From: Rotaria macrura
Taxonomy: Eukaryota; Rotifera; Eurotatoria; Philodinida; Philodinidae
Length of the DNA: 64,000 nt
Assembly: GCA_900239685.1 (NCBI GenBank)
Contig: OENT01000161.1
Coordinates: 62,001 to 126,000 of the forward strand
Direction: 5' to 3'
A program made the position numbers and the translations under genes. This document shows, piece by piece, positions 24,625 to 37,477 of this stretch (its first letter is position 1; each line of letters begins with the position of its first letter). The notes under the pieces were generated by a model that was not told the DNA's origin, did no database searches, and saw nothing but the letters and a program-made list of their open reading frames with translations.

Positions 24625-27464
24625 ATGTTCGAATCTAATTGTTAAAAACAACTATCCAAAAATAAAGTATCTTGCCACGTTTTTCCTTTTTGTTTTTTAC
24701 TTATTGAATAATCAATAGTTTGTGAATAAGATTTGAGTTGTGTATTTGTTTTCAACTTCTTCATTCAAACAAGAGACATAATTGAATGAATGTCTAAATG
24801 TTTTGTTTAAATATTCCTCACCTTTAACATTTCACGCAGTAACTCATTTGCTTGTTTCACCAAACGATCGTGTTGATATAATGCGACAATGACTTTATTG
24901 TAGATTTTAGAAAGGAAGTTTTGAATTGTCATTCATAAACATTAAACTTTAAAAAGCATACAATCAATTATATACACCCCCGTTGTAAATAGGATGTTTG
25001 CGAATCTGATTTATTCGATTGTCACGAATTTAGTTTATGACAGGAGAAAATATATATATTGTTATAAATAAATATGTATGTGTGACTTATAAGAAAACAA
25101 TGCGGTTTTCATATTCAAAGGAACTATTTATTAGATCACGAGGCAGTGTTAGACCATCAGGAGATTACTGCATAGCATTCAGCAATTGATTTATGAATGG
25201 CCCATTGGATGCTCTATCAAGTTAAGCATATTAGTTACATGCAATCAAGTAAATAGTCGAACTATTATTTTTATTTTAAAGGTACCGATTTGATATTAGA
25301 TTTTATCGAACAAAATAAATTCAATGTTTAGTTCTCAAATATTACTGATTTGAAATTTTGTCGAAGAGATTTTCAGTAGTCTTTTTTCTATTGTACTAGA
25401 TATCTACTTTTTTTATGATTTAACATTTTTAGGGCGCAAATACATTGAATATTTTCAGACAAACATGGGGTGTTTAAAACAATACAAATTCTTCATAAAC
25501 TCAAATCATTTTGAATATAATTCAAGACATAATCTATCTGCTAGTTGACAACTTTTTTTCCGAAGATTAAATCTATGAGTAGATAAAGACAACATGTTTT
25601 CTTCATATTTGGTCGAATGTTTTCGAAAGAAAGTATTAGCCTATTTCCAGTCAAGACATAGCTACGAAAAAGTCACAGTATAGTTTTATACGGGTTTCTC
25701 CAGTGTTAAAGCATGGTCGTGAGAATATACAGATCAGCGTGATCGTAATTCAAATTCTTCTAACTTAGTACTATACATGCACTGAGTTTGAGTAGTTGTG
25801 AACTAGAGATTCGTTCTTTTGACGAGTATTGCGACAAAATAACTTGTTTGCGTACATCTCTAGTCTACAACAATAGAAAACAAACGAACGATCGAATATT
25901 GAGTAATTATTTTAGATGATATATCAATCGATTCTTCAACAGTTTGTTTTAAGACGAAAATTTAGACATGGATTTTCTTCTGGTATATTTCGAGCATACG
26001 TCACTGAATCATATGCAATCGATTCTGATTGAATGGACGTTTTTTGTCTGTGTCGATCCACAACTGAATGTGTGACAATATGACAGGTAGCAGACAGCTT
26101 TACAAAAATCATGAGAGATAGTACTCGAATAAAAAGAATGGTAGATTCAACGCAATATATAATAAAAGAGTAATATGAGTAGTTTGCACGAAGTAAACAA
26201 AGAAGAATAACTGTTTGTTCATTAATTTAAACCCGAACGTTTCAGGATTTCCTCAATTTGATATTTTTTCCAAGAGTTAATAGCGAGAATGCGACTACGG
26301 TAGAGAATGAATAGAATTGAACGTGATCTAGCAACCTTTGTTTGTAAGTAGTGCTAGCCTGCCTTACAGTACATTGTATTGTTGTCTAGTTAAATTTTTC
26401 TATTCGCAAGCATTTTATCGTGGGTATTAGTTTTTCAAAAATTTTTACTCTTCTGTTTTTTAGCACCGAACTGAAATTTTCATGAAAAAAGATCTCATTG
26501 CATTATCTGAAAAACATACACCACTTAGTTTGTTTATAGAAAAGCAGAAACTTGTATAATTTGACTAGCACTATATTTTTGATCGAACCGTTTCATTCAA
26601 AAAGAGAACTGTTTCTCCCATAACTAAATAGACAAAAGTAAACAAACAAGAACTATCAAATTTCTGATCTTGGTCAAATTTATTTTAGCTGAATGGTACA
26701 AACATGTATTATTCTCGATTTTTATTGTGTTTTTTACGTGATACCGTTGTAAATATCTGTAATGGCACATTTTTTAAATAATTCATCGATTAAATCGAAT
26801 AAATATTCATTTGTAACTTCAAAAAGAGAAATAACTTCAGTTTTTATTTCAGTACAGATAATCGATCATCGATTTGTGAAGATAATTTAAAAATTAAGTA
26901 AAGAAATTCGAGATTTGAACGTAAAAAAAACTTTTGGACATTTACATTGATTTCATTTTTCTAAATTATTTATATTGTCTAATGCAATATCATCCACAAT
27001 TTTATTTCAGACTTGTATACAGGCTTTGATCACTGTTCAACTAGACATAAACGAAAGAGTAAAAATAGTAAGGTATTCTAGCAACGAAAAATTCATAGTA
27101 CTTTTTCACAGCACTAGTTGGACAAAATAAAGTTTATTCTGATACTTGTCGTAGTTCAGATGATGCTTCATACGTAAATCTTTTAGTTCATAATTTGAAC
27201 AATATTATTTATAGAATCTATGCCGTCCTAGATGATCATAGGATCGTCCTTTGATCTGATTATAGACTCTTTAAATTAAAACTAAGTCAAAAATTGAACG
27301 AAAAAGAATAAAGTCGAATGTTATAAGATACAACAAATAAAACCTTTCATTTAAATAAAAATATAAAAGAATAACCAAGAAAACATATGATTCAAAATTT
27401 CTATTTCAAATCATAATATTACATCGAAATTGTTTATAGACTTCTCGAATACTTATTCATAGGA

Positions 27465-27893
27465 CTAATTATCAATCAGGATAAACATCTTCAAGTAATT
27501 CATGAAGAGAGCGAGAGCGAGAATTGTGTATATTAAGAGATTGATATACACTTGAGAATCTCTAGATAGAAAACGACATTGTTTTAATAAAGTATAGTAT
27601 AAAAAGTGGTCGGATTCGGCAGATGGTCTTGAAATATGGATAATATCTACTCGTGTCACTTCAAATACGGAAATTGCATTAAAATAACTACGAGCAAGCG
27701 AACCTACAGAAGTCTGATGCAAAGTATCAACTATGCGGAATATTGCAAATACTGCACTTTTTATCAGAAAATGCCAAGTGTCTATGGCTTTGCATATATT
27801 TTCTATTAATGTAAGGTTAATGAAAAGAGTTACAATGAATAATCCTTCTTTTGATATCTGCGCACTAACAGTGATTCTAATGAACTTTTTCGA
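27465..27893 (-). other. Long hydrophobic open frame without ATG (doubtful exon or relic)
   Basis: 142 sense codons are open on the minus strand, ending at a TAG at 27465-27467. The translation is rich in hydrophobic runs (for example EGLFIVTLFINLTLIENI and INLLIYTILALALFMNYLK). I do not recognise a family, and no start codon or convincing splice pair delimits it. It could be an exon of an unrecognised membrane protein, a relic, or chance in AT-rich DNA. Confidence 0.2.
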
Positions 27894-30013
27894 TCATAAG
27901 ACTATTACACAAAAGCCTGTCAGATGATTATATCTTTTTTCTAGAATCATTACACTGTTGTCATGATCCCATGTCAACATTCGTTCGATGTTTAGAGTCA
28001 TTGAAGAACAATGATTAAAATTAATACGGTATTTGATTAGAACCTACCGTGTTATTACTTAAGAAAAAATTGTCAAGGTTTTCTTCGTTCATAAAAAACA
28101 TAGACTATTCAACGTATCATATGATTGAGGATTAGTCGAAGCGCTAAAATTGAACCATCTAAATTTTACCAATAGTCATAAAAATATCAACATAGTTCAT
28201 ATTAACTTCACTGCATAATATCTAAGATAATGTTCTCATGCCATGAACAAGCTATTGTGACACATACAAAGAAGGATAAAGATTCTAGACATTTCAAATA
28301 CTGGGCTAATAACAGTCCTATTTGTCTACACACAGAGACCTTGTCTGCATACTGAAATACACGACGGAGAACGTCGTTTGAACATGTATACTATTGATCT
28401 TGAACCTTGTCTCATCTTAAGTCGACAAAATATATATTTATACTTTCGACAGAACAATGAAAATTGTCAACGCCTACGTACTAATCAGTTCACTTTATTA
28501 GTTTTTTTTTTATAAAAGTTCATTCGACAATGTTAGAAAAAGAGAAGACACAGTACTTTTTAGTTCATCATTTTAGATTAATGAACTAAGAACGAGATTC
28601 ATTAGTGATTATCTAGCTAAAAACTTGAAAATTTTTGACATAAAGCTAATCAAGCATCACATCGCAGAGTTTCATTCCGTCTGCATATTTTCTTTATTAA
28701 ATATATCTATATATAATTTAGTCTTCTAAATTCAACATATATTTTTTTCTTATATTAATTTCTATATCTCAGGAATGACTTCTCGTCAATGTAATCAAAA
28801 TAAATGTGTACGTATGTACAATGAAATGATTATTGAAAAACGTTCTTCAATATGAATAGGCAAGACCTTTGTCGGACATATTAGACACGTTCAATACTAT
28901 CGATAAATGACTCATCTTTCATCATAGCCTGACGTTGAGAATAGACATATAAATAATAAATTAATATGTTATTCTTGTCACGTTTCTCTTGGTAACCAAA
29001 CAACTTCAAAAATAAAACAAATTTTCGAATGTTAATCTGAAGCTTTAGTTTTTCTTTCGCAGAAAGGAAAAGAATATGTAATTTATGTTTGTAAGCGACT
29101 TGAGAGTTGATTAAACTTGGTGTACAACTATTGATCATAGTCAAGAAATAAAGAAGATTATAATCGTAAATTTAATGGCTGCTTTTATGTTGTTTATAAC
29201 GATTGTTACAATGTCTTAGTTGCATTAATCAATTCCTAAGACACAGAATGTCAACATTGTCAAGATGATAGGTGATTTTTTACTTCATTTTTTTCTTTTA
29301 TCTTGTCATGTGAAGAAACCTTTCCACTATTCCATTTCTTCCTTATTTTCCATCATTAGAGTCCTCTATCGACTCCTGAGTCTAGTGGATGTTCTTTTAC
29401 ATGCGACTACCTTTTCTTTTTTTTCCTACCTGAAATGAATCATGACTTAATCGTCCTTGTAAGTTTTCTTTGGATTAATGTCTACTCTGAATCATCTCTG
29501 TCTCTCTCTCTAGATATATATATATATATATTTCTCTGACCTCTTACATAGATTCATTTGGGAAAATTTCTTCATGAGTACGGAACATTTATTCTCTTGG
29601 CTCATTCTGTGCAGATCAAATTTGAATCTTTCAGGGTAAACGAAGAATAACAAACAAAGATAAGAACAATTAGAGTAGCTCGCAAGAACAAAAAGAGATA
29701 ACATGTATAGTTGACTGCAGAACGATGAATGACCTCAAAAGTGATACATCTATTTATTTAATATATCTTTTCATAGGCATGAACAAAAGATTTTTTCCTT
29801 GGAAGAAATTTATCATTTTTGTGATTGTCCAAGAGTCATACTATCGTTTCTTTGGAAAATTCTCATTTTGTATAGAAAAATAGAGAAAAAGTGAAACGAC
29901 GAAATTCAAATTGAATTTCGTTATTTTTATAACAGCAATAAATAGGTGTATATATGTATATATATACATTTTTTGTGTCGTTTCTTTTTAGATAAAATGT
30001 GAACTTTATCTCA

Positions 30014-33000
30014 ATGGCATTATCAAGTAACAAGAATCAAACGTCGATTAATGTAAATTCGTTTTTATTCAAAGCTTGTGAACAAGGTGATTTATCAACA
30101 TTAGATAAATATTTAAGTTCAGTATCATCATCAGATATAAAACTAATTCGCGATGAACAACAAGCAACACTCGTTCATTATGCTGCACGATATGGACATT
30201 TACATGTTCTTGAATATTTAGTAGAAGAAAGATGTTTAGATATTAGTCAACTGCGTACAGAACATGGTGCAACATGTGCACATGATGCTGCTGTTTGTGA
30301 TCAAGTTGCAGCACTCAATTACATATTTCATTATAATCAATTTCAAAATCATAAGAAACAAGAAACATTGCAAATGATTCGATGGACTGTTCGTGATGAA
30401 CAAGGCAACACGCCACTACATCTTGGTAAAAAAAAACTTCAAGTGATTTTCATCAAATCATGATTTCATTGTCATTTTAGCGGCTGCTTATGGTTCCATA
30501 AAAACTCTTCATTATTTATTTGAGAATGAATCTGCAGATCCTCATATACGATCGTACAATGGTTTTCTACCAATTCATTATGCAGCTTCATCTGGTCATG
30601 GACAATGTGTCAAATTATTACTAAATATGGCACCGAACACAGTTAATGAACAAACGAGTGCATTGTTGACACCTGTTTATCTTGCGTGTCAGTATGGATC
30701 AATGGAAACCATTAAAATCTTATGTGCACATGGAGCTAAAATAAAATTAAGAGATGAAAATGGTCTGAATTGTTTACATGCAGGTTAATCTCTAAACGAT
30801 TTCTTTTCCTACCCATAACAGAATCATGTTTACTTCTGTTTACTGTTTAGCTTGTCAAAGTTCACATTTGAAAGTTGTTCAATGGCTGGTAAGAATACAG
30901 AAAGTTTTTCTCAACAATTATCATTTTAAGTAGTTCAATAGCATTAGATTATCAATTTATTATGAGTAGATTGAATTTTTTTACAAAGAAATTTACGAAA
31001 AAATATCGTAGATTACTCATGGAGATTTTGATGTAATTAGGATTTATAAAAACAAAAAACCAGACTATTTTTGAATGAAATAAGTGATTTTTATTTTTCA
31101 AATGTGTTCTATTTTTATAGGTAGAAACACAAAATGCAAATGTCGACGATGTTGATTATATGAATAATACTCCACTTCATTATGCAGCTGCAGCTGGCAA
31201 CGAAGCCATTATAACTTATTTACTAGAAAGAAATGCACGGATTATAACATCGAGCAATGCCAATACTCCATTACATGTGGTAAGTAAAAACATGGTGTTT
31301 TTTTCTTATTTCAGAAACATTTTTGAAAATATCGCAATAAGGGCAGCATGTGGAATAGATTAATGTTACTGGTCTGATTTTTATCGTGAAAATGTGTGGA
31401 AATCACTTCTTTTTTTTACTTCTGTAATGGTGTAAAACAATTGTAAATGAATTAGCTAATGTATTAGGCCACAGCATGGGGTCGCTTTTACATAATACCG
31501 GAAAACGAATCAATCACATGTATTCCCTGCGGCTTACTTGAGAGGAGCAATTGTTAATACATATCTGCTGTATCAATAGCTTTCATGACTATGAATGTCG
31601 ATTGATCGATTTCAACATGCACTCTTGTTTTTACAATCGATGATACTTTGGACGTTGCATTTGAATAGAGAATGCTATTGAGCTGAATACATAGTTTACG
31701 TTTTTATTGAATGAACTAAATGAAATTTCGAACATGTTGACTCAATAAAGAATCTGTATTGTCATTCGATGCAAAGAGCAAAGCCTATGAAAAAATAGTC
31801 GATTTATATGACTATTTAGTTTTGATTGAAATCTGATCTTTTAATTTCATTTGATTTTGTTCGTATTTAATTGATTAAAACTTCTTTTTCTTGATCTTCG
31901 AAGATTAAAATCAAATAAACTATTCATCGAAGTCAATTATAACAGTCGTAGTCTAGTCAAATTTGAATTAGAAAGAAAACCTCACACTGTGTCTCTTCTC
32001 AACGTACAAAAATCTTTCTAGAAAAAACCATAGATCAACTTCGAATTGATCACATATGTTCTGTTGTTTGAAAGACAAAAACATGGGTGGATTATTGAAT
32101 ACAATGAATATATTTTCCAATGAGGTTACTGTGAAAATATCAAGAGATAGTCGTACATTTCGATTTATACGTCTTGTACTCATTGTTGTCAACTCGCATG
32201 TGATTTATTCAATACGTCTAATATTTCTTCATTAATCATATGATCGATCTTCACTGTTGTTTTTTTTAAATTTAACTACAACGTTGTTATATAGCTACTT
32301 ATCAATTATAAATAAGCAAATTTAATTTCTCATGAATATTAGATGACATCCTCCTACGCATAATAGATGTATGAAGATATTTTGTAGATTGTAATAAATT
32401 TTCAGTTCCTAATTCTATTGATATATTTTTTTTCCTGGGATACAGATTTCTTAGTTCTATTATGAAAATGACTTAGATTTACAGAGAATTTATTACTTTT
32501 TAACAATGATATCTAACTTTAGGCAGCCGAGAATGGCCAACAAGATGCGTGCGCTGTATTAATTCAACGAGGTTTTTGTTCAGTAAACTCACGTAATAGT
32601 TCTCAATTAACACCAGCTGATTTAGCCTATCATTATGGTTTTTCTTCACTTGCCGATGAACTTCGTCTCCAAGAAAGTCTGTCACCTATTTACCAAAACT
32701 CTGATCTTATTCAAGGAAATTGGTCACCCGTATATCAAAATGCTGGTCATATGGAAAGAAATTTATCACCCGTATACCAAAATTCTGATCCCACAGAAAA
32801 AATCTTGACACATGTATACCAGAATTCTGATGCGCAACATGAAAATATACCACCTGTTTATCATAATTCTTCACCTATCAGTCAAAAAATTCAATTAGAA
32901 AATGCAACAGTTGTACGATTAGTTGTAAAAAAAAAGAATGTTAAACGTTCAGATGCATGCAATCAAGTTGATGAAAGTGAATTAGTAAACGATTCTATTA

Positions 33001-33999
33001 ATGGAACTGTCAATACAGATTACGATTCGTTTTCATCGAAAAAGTTTATCAATCAACGTTTTGATTTATCTGAACTACGTTCTCGTGTTGGAGAGCACGA
33101 AGCAAGTCGTCTCAATTCAATGTCTAATGGGGATCATGTTGCTAATTTTCTTATGCACAGTATGGACTCTCTTAATCAACATAATAAAAGTCGGCAACGT
33201 TCAAAATTACCATCTCAAACATACGCACCATGGCTTAAAACGGGTAGTATGACGCCTGAAGCATTCGAACAAGAAATTCAGTAAGTCAAAATAAAATAAA
33301 CTAAAAGTTTTGTTCTGTTTTCAATAATTTTTTTACTTTTTAAAGATAAAATGAAATGGTGGGTAGATATTTTTGGTAGAAAAACAACAGAGCATATTTT
33401 TATTTTGACTTTTTTGCATGACTAACATACGGGAATATATCTATATATTGAATAGATGTTTATTTAATGCTTGTTTTTCTTTCTTCGTTCTAGCTAAAAC
33501 TGTATTCTAAATAGAGACACTTTCATTTTAGGAAAGTTGGATTGAATTTACGAAAAGTACGACGTGATAGTAAGCAAGAAAATTCAATTTATATATTTAA
33601 AATTATATTTGGTTTTCAAAGGTTCATCAAAATTAACCGATTCAGATTCTAATTTTGTTGGTGAACGATCACGACAAAGTCGATCACTTGGACCTCCTGT
33701 TATGCCATCAGTCAAAAATGAAGATGCATCATCCACGATGTCTGATAATGAATTCATAAATAATAGACATAATGATCAATGGAAACGCCCGGGATTTCAA
33801 AAGGTATGCTTTACTTTATTAGTATTGGATTAAAAGACAATGATCCTTGTGCTACTTCTAAATCTAGAGCCCACCCGTAGTTCCGGTTTCAAAATCGCAC
33901 CAATTCATAACTGCATCTTCTCAATCAGGTGCACAGTCGGATAAACCAGATTGGAAGCATGCTATAATTGAACGTCGTCGATCTGCAGCAGTCGAATGA
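30014..33999 (+). CDS. ESPN: Espin-like ankyrin-repeat actin-bundling protein
   Basis: Predicted 673-residue cytoskeletal protein. Eight exons: 30014-30425, 30481-30783, 30851-30888, 31121-31279, 32523-33280, 33532-33569, 33622-33803, 33868-33999. The ATG at 30014 is chosen because the upstream ATG at 29997 is followed at once by a stop. The first half (to about residue 360) is a run of eight or so ankyrin repeats with espin-like wording: VHYAARYGHLHVLEYLVEE, then GATCAHDAAV, GFLPIHYAASSGH, TPVYLACQYGSMETIK, NTPLHYAAAAGNE and AAENGQQ. Next come five copies of a SPVYQNSD-type motif and a polar linker. MTPEAFEQEIQKVGLNLRKV follows, and the end is KPDWKHAIIERRR, similar to the short actin-binding WxxxxxxRR modules of espins. 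Espins cross-link actin in microvilli and stereocilia. It is shorter than large vertebrate isoforms. AATAAA at 34229-34234. Confidence 0.88.
32683..32880 (+). repeat. Coding tandem repeat of a YQNS motif in the espin-like gene
   Basis: Five consecutive units in exon 5 encode SPIYQNSD, SPVYQNAG, SPVYQNSD, THVYQNSD and PPVYHNSS, spaced about 15-21 residues apart. They lie directly after the ankyrin block and before the polar linker. Confidence 0.9.
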
Positions 34000-34390
34000 T
34001 GTCACAAGTTCTAACACAAATAGTTTTTGCTTCTTTTGAATAGTGCCTTGTATGTTTCTAGTCGGCTGAAGTTTGTTGAGATTGTTTTTCGATTTCATAT
34101 CATCGTTTTCTTCTACTTCACGAAAACTTGTTCGAGCTTTTCTGTTTTTCATTTAATTAATAATATATAAATTTGATCGTTCGGATCAGTTCTATTAGTT
34201 TTTATTTTTCAATGTAGAAATTAGAATTAATAAATATTTGTTATGGAATTGTATGATACACATTTCGGTCGAGTTAATTTCTTTTCCTTTGTTTCTCTTT
34301 ACATAAATAGATATATTTCTATATTTTTCCATGGTGATCGTTCTAGATACTCATCGAAAATAATTGAGTTCATGTGTTTATTTCGTGTCG

Positions 34391-35634
34391 TCTCATTTGC
34401 GAACATAAAATTGTGATTTTAATTTGATTTAATTTGAATGAATTTTCTCAAATTAAATTTATCTAAAAAGAATGAAACGTTGAATTTTCGTGTTTTGAAT
34501 TTAACTGAATTTAAGAAATTCAATGGCTTTGACGTGAGTAAGTTAAAAATCACTATCGTGAATTTGAAATTTCGTTTGGTGAAATTCGAAAAATTAATTG
34601 TTTAATTTTACTTTTGAATGAACTTTGATCTTTAGAGTTCGCCAAATACGATAACTCATGATGTCTTTGAAGTAAACTGAAATTTGTAGAGTTCACTAAA
34701 CGACATAGCTCAATATTTCTTTTCTATGAAGTGCAGTTTGTAGAGTTCGCTGAATGATGAGTTTTACTGTTTCGTGACAATGAACTGCAATTTATAGAGT
34801 TCGCTAGATCTAGTTTTTCATTATATTTTTATCTCAATTAAATGTAACTTATATGGAGTTCAATAGACATAACTGTTACTTAGATATGGCAAATGCTTCT
34901 CTTTCCTATTTTACACACTTTTTTCTTATTTTTTCAATGATTTCTTTTTTTTTTCGTCGATCCTTGCTCGACTTTTCTCAGTATTATTTTATTCATGAAT
35001 AGAATTTCAGTCCTTTTTAATTGATATTTTACTATTACTATATTATTTTTCCTTGGAAAAGCAACTTGCTATATGATGAATACTAAAAGTTCATTACTTA
35101 TTGCTGTTTAATAATTTTATGCATCAGCTTATTGATATATGCGTCATGATTTTCTTAATTACGCCTATGAATAAAACCCATCGCTATCTAATGAAAGTTT
35201 TGCTCAGTTAATAACTATCAATGTCAGCTGTAAACTATAATAATCTTTTTATTTTGAAGTTTCTTTCAAATAAAAGTAACTCGCGTCCTTTACAAATTCC
35301 AGTAGCTCTGTTCAATCTAAATTTTCCCAAATCCAAAAGCTGGCATCCTCTACAAGTTGCAGTGATTATTCAATCTATAGCTTGTCATATTCTAAAAACT
35401 TGCGTCCTCTATAAATTGCACGAACTTATCTTGAGAAGATTATTCATTTGATTAAAATATTTTTTAAAATCTCATTGTTTTAAGTCATGTCGATCGTCAG
35501 GTTTTTTCGAATAGAAATTTCAATAACTTAATCCTGTACATAGAGTTGAAAGCTGTTCCCTTGACGACACGTCGAAAATTTAAAACATTCTCATCAAATT
35601 TTTAATTCAAGTTTATTCATGTTCGCAAATGAGA
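34391..35634. mobile_element. Foldback/MITE-like element, about 1.24 kb, with inverted repeat arrays
   Basis: The ends are a perfect 16-bp inverted pair: TCTCATTTGCGAACAT at 34391-34406 and its complement at 35619-35634. Inside the left end lie four units with the core TAGAGTTCGC(T/C), starting at 34633, 34687, 34741 and 34795, an exact 54-bp period, followed by a decayed fifth. Inside the right end lie three units of the complementary motif GCGTCCTCTATAAATTGCA, starting at 35283, 35343 and 35402. The element therefore reads as two converging minisatellite arrays within inverted ends. No transposase frame is seen. It begins about 390 bp after the espin-like stop codon. Confidence 0.7.
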
Positions 35635-36697
35635 AGTAGCCGTCTATTTTTGTAATTCGAATTTTTAGATGAGTTACAGTTTGACTTTATCTTAAAAAAT
35701 AACCATTTTATTGTAGGTCTGCAATTGAATTTGTTTTTCAAGCGCAGCACTAGAAATGACAAGAGTGAAGTGTATATTGAAAAATGTTTTAGTTGAGTTT
35801 CATATGAATTTGTGATCAAAATTGTTACTGAATAATCGTTTGAAGTTTTGAGAATGCGTGTCATTTTATTTAGTTGTTGAATATATGATTGTAGATGATC
35901 TGATTTTCCATAACGAGAAATGAGGAGACAAGAAAAATTTGCCATTTGCTATATTACAACTTTATAAAGGTTTCTTTTCTTCTACTAAGAAAATGTAGAA
36001 AAAACATAAGGACAGACTTCTTTGATTACTGGTCGGATGATTTATATTTGACCAACTAACTATGTATAGGTATTCATGTGAAAGAAAAACTTACTAGAAT
36101 TTCACCATCAAATTCAATTTACAAGTCAATTTTTATTCTATTTTTCACGTTAACTTTGAGCAACAACTTTTTTAGAGGCAGATCAAATAAATATCACGAA
36201 CGATTAAAAATCAAGCGTTCATATAGCAATACTTACAGATATGTATTAAATCTTTTTCAACATGTCTACTCTTTGTAAAATTTCTCATGTTAATGTGAAG
36301 TTTATGTTCGTTCTGCTTTGACCTTTACTCTTGAATCATTTTTATATCGAAACATATGTATGATGAAATCTATCCAGAGAAAATAATCAAAACCTAGAAT
36401 ACGTTCTCAGTGAACCGATCATAGTTTTTGGGAAGCGTTCACATAGATTTTTCTACTTGATCGTGATGTAAAAGTTAGGTATTCTTTACACTCATAATGA
36501 ATGATATTACTTTCCTACTAACAGTCCAACATGGATATGATTATATGTCTTGCAAAAGAAGAAAACTTAACCAAAAGACTACTTTTTTAAAACTCGTACA
36601 AAAGCGAATGCAACATAAAATTACAATATATTTACGATCATTTTACTTCTGTTGTTGTCTACATAGATTTTATCATTTACTAAATTAAATAAGCACG
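35635..36697. other. Intergenic region
   Basis: No recognised gene. Open frames of 60-110 codons on both strands (such as the minus-strand one ending at 35613 that overlaps the foldback end) have no family-like text. Confidence 0.5.
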
Positions 36698-37477
36698 ATG
36701 AACTTTCGTTTAGCCACGATTAATGTCCATCTATTCTGTAAACCTTTTAACTCTAATAGTAATGTCGAACAATTGATAAACATTCTTCAACCATACAATA
36801 TTGATTTGATTGCTGTTCAAGAAATAGAAGAAAATGGACGTTGGTCATCATTTTGTAATCGTCTAGGTCTTACCTATTCTATATACGGGCCAAGTGAAAA
36901 TCATTATGGCAATGGTATTGCATCACGTTATCCAATCAAGTCTTATTCGAATCAACGAACAAAGTTTTCTTATTCAGGTGGAAGAAGATCTTTATTGCAA
37001 TGTTCTTTAGATAGTGATCATCCATTTGTGGACGATCGAATATTTGCTGTCACACATTTAGATCATTTAGATGAAAATGATAGATTAAAGCAAATTCAAG
37101 AATTTAACCCATTGGCAAAAAATATCGATGTACTGATGGGTGACATGAACTCGTTAACACGAAATGACTATACAGAAGAATATTACAAGATAGATGTATG
37201 TGAAAAACGTGAAAAATCGGCTTGGGAGAGACCATACTTTGATCTAACTCAATTAATTACAAATCAATGGGCATATAAAGATGCATTTAAGCAGATCAAT
37301 CCAAATTTAAAAGATGAACACACAGCTACATGTCTCTATGGAACTCGTATTGATTATATTTATTTACGCCCACGCATGTATGATTCGTGGACTTTAAAAG
37401 ATTGCTCGATTATCGATACTCAAATGGCCACTGATCATAATGCTGTTTTTGCAGTATTCGAACAAGAAAAAACATAG
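36698..37477 (+). CDS. Endonuclease/exonuclease/phosphatase (EEP) superfamily enzyme, intronless
   Basis: Predicted 259-residue soluble Mg2+-dependent phosphodiesterase of the DNase I-like fold. All expected active-site elements are visible in order: N9 in LATINVHLF, E42 in AVQEIEE, the NGIASRYPI strand (about 72-80), H120 in VTHLDH, D149 and N151 in MGDMNS, D219 in RIDYIYL, and D246-H247 in TDHNAV. There is no signal peptide, membrane segment or extra domain, so it acts in the cytosol or nucleus. The substrate (nucleic acid, phospholipid, nucleotide cofactor) cannot be chosen from sequence. Short single-domain EEP proteins of this type exist in bacteria, plants and animals. The gene has no introns and ends with AATAAA at 37492-37497. 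Confidence 0.88.
   Translation: MNFRLATINVHLFCKPFNSNSNVEQLINILQPYNIDLIAVQEIEENGRWSSFCNRLGLTYSIYGPSENHYGNGIASRYPIKSYSNQRTKFSYSGGRRSLLQCSLDSDHPFVDDRIFAVTHLDHLDENDRLKQIQEFNPLAKNIDVLMGDMNSLTRNDYTEEYYKIDVCEKREKSAWERPYFDLTQLITNQWAYKDAFKQINPNLKDEHTATCLYGTRIDYIYLRPRMYDSWTLKDCSIIDTQMATDHNAVFAVFEQEKT

Larger units (their letters stand above)
22665..30013. other. Gene-poor region between H1 and espin-like gene
   Basis: 7.3 kb without a supported gene. It contains an 11-bp hairpin at 24599-24624, a hydrophobic 142-codon open frame without ATG on the minus strand (27465-27893, see findings), and a CT/TA simple repeat near 29498-29532. Other open frames read as noise. Confidence 0.5.

Noticed and set aside
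29498-29704. Minus-strand open frame ending in Tyr-Ile repeats
   Set aside because: Its end is the TA/CT simple repeat, and the rest has no family resemblance.
29997-30013. Upstream ATG (29997) or GTG (29999) as start of the espin-like gene
   Set aside because: The ATG is followed immediately by a stop, and the ATG at 30014 is in frame with the ankyrin repeats.
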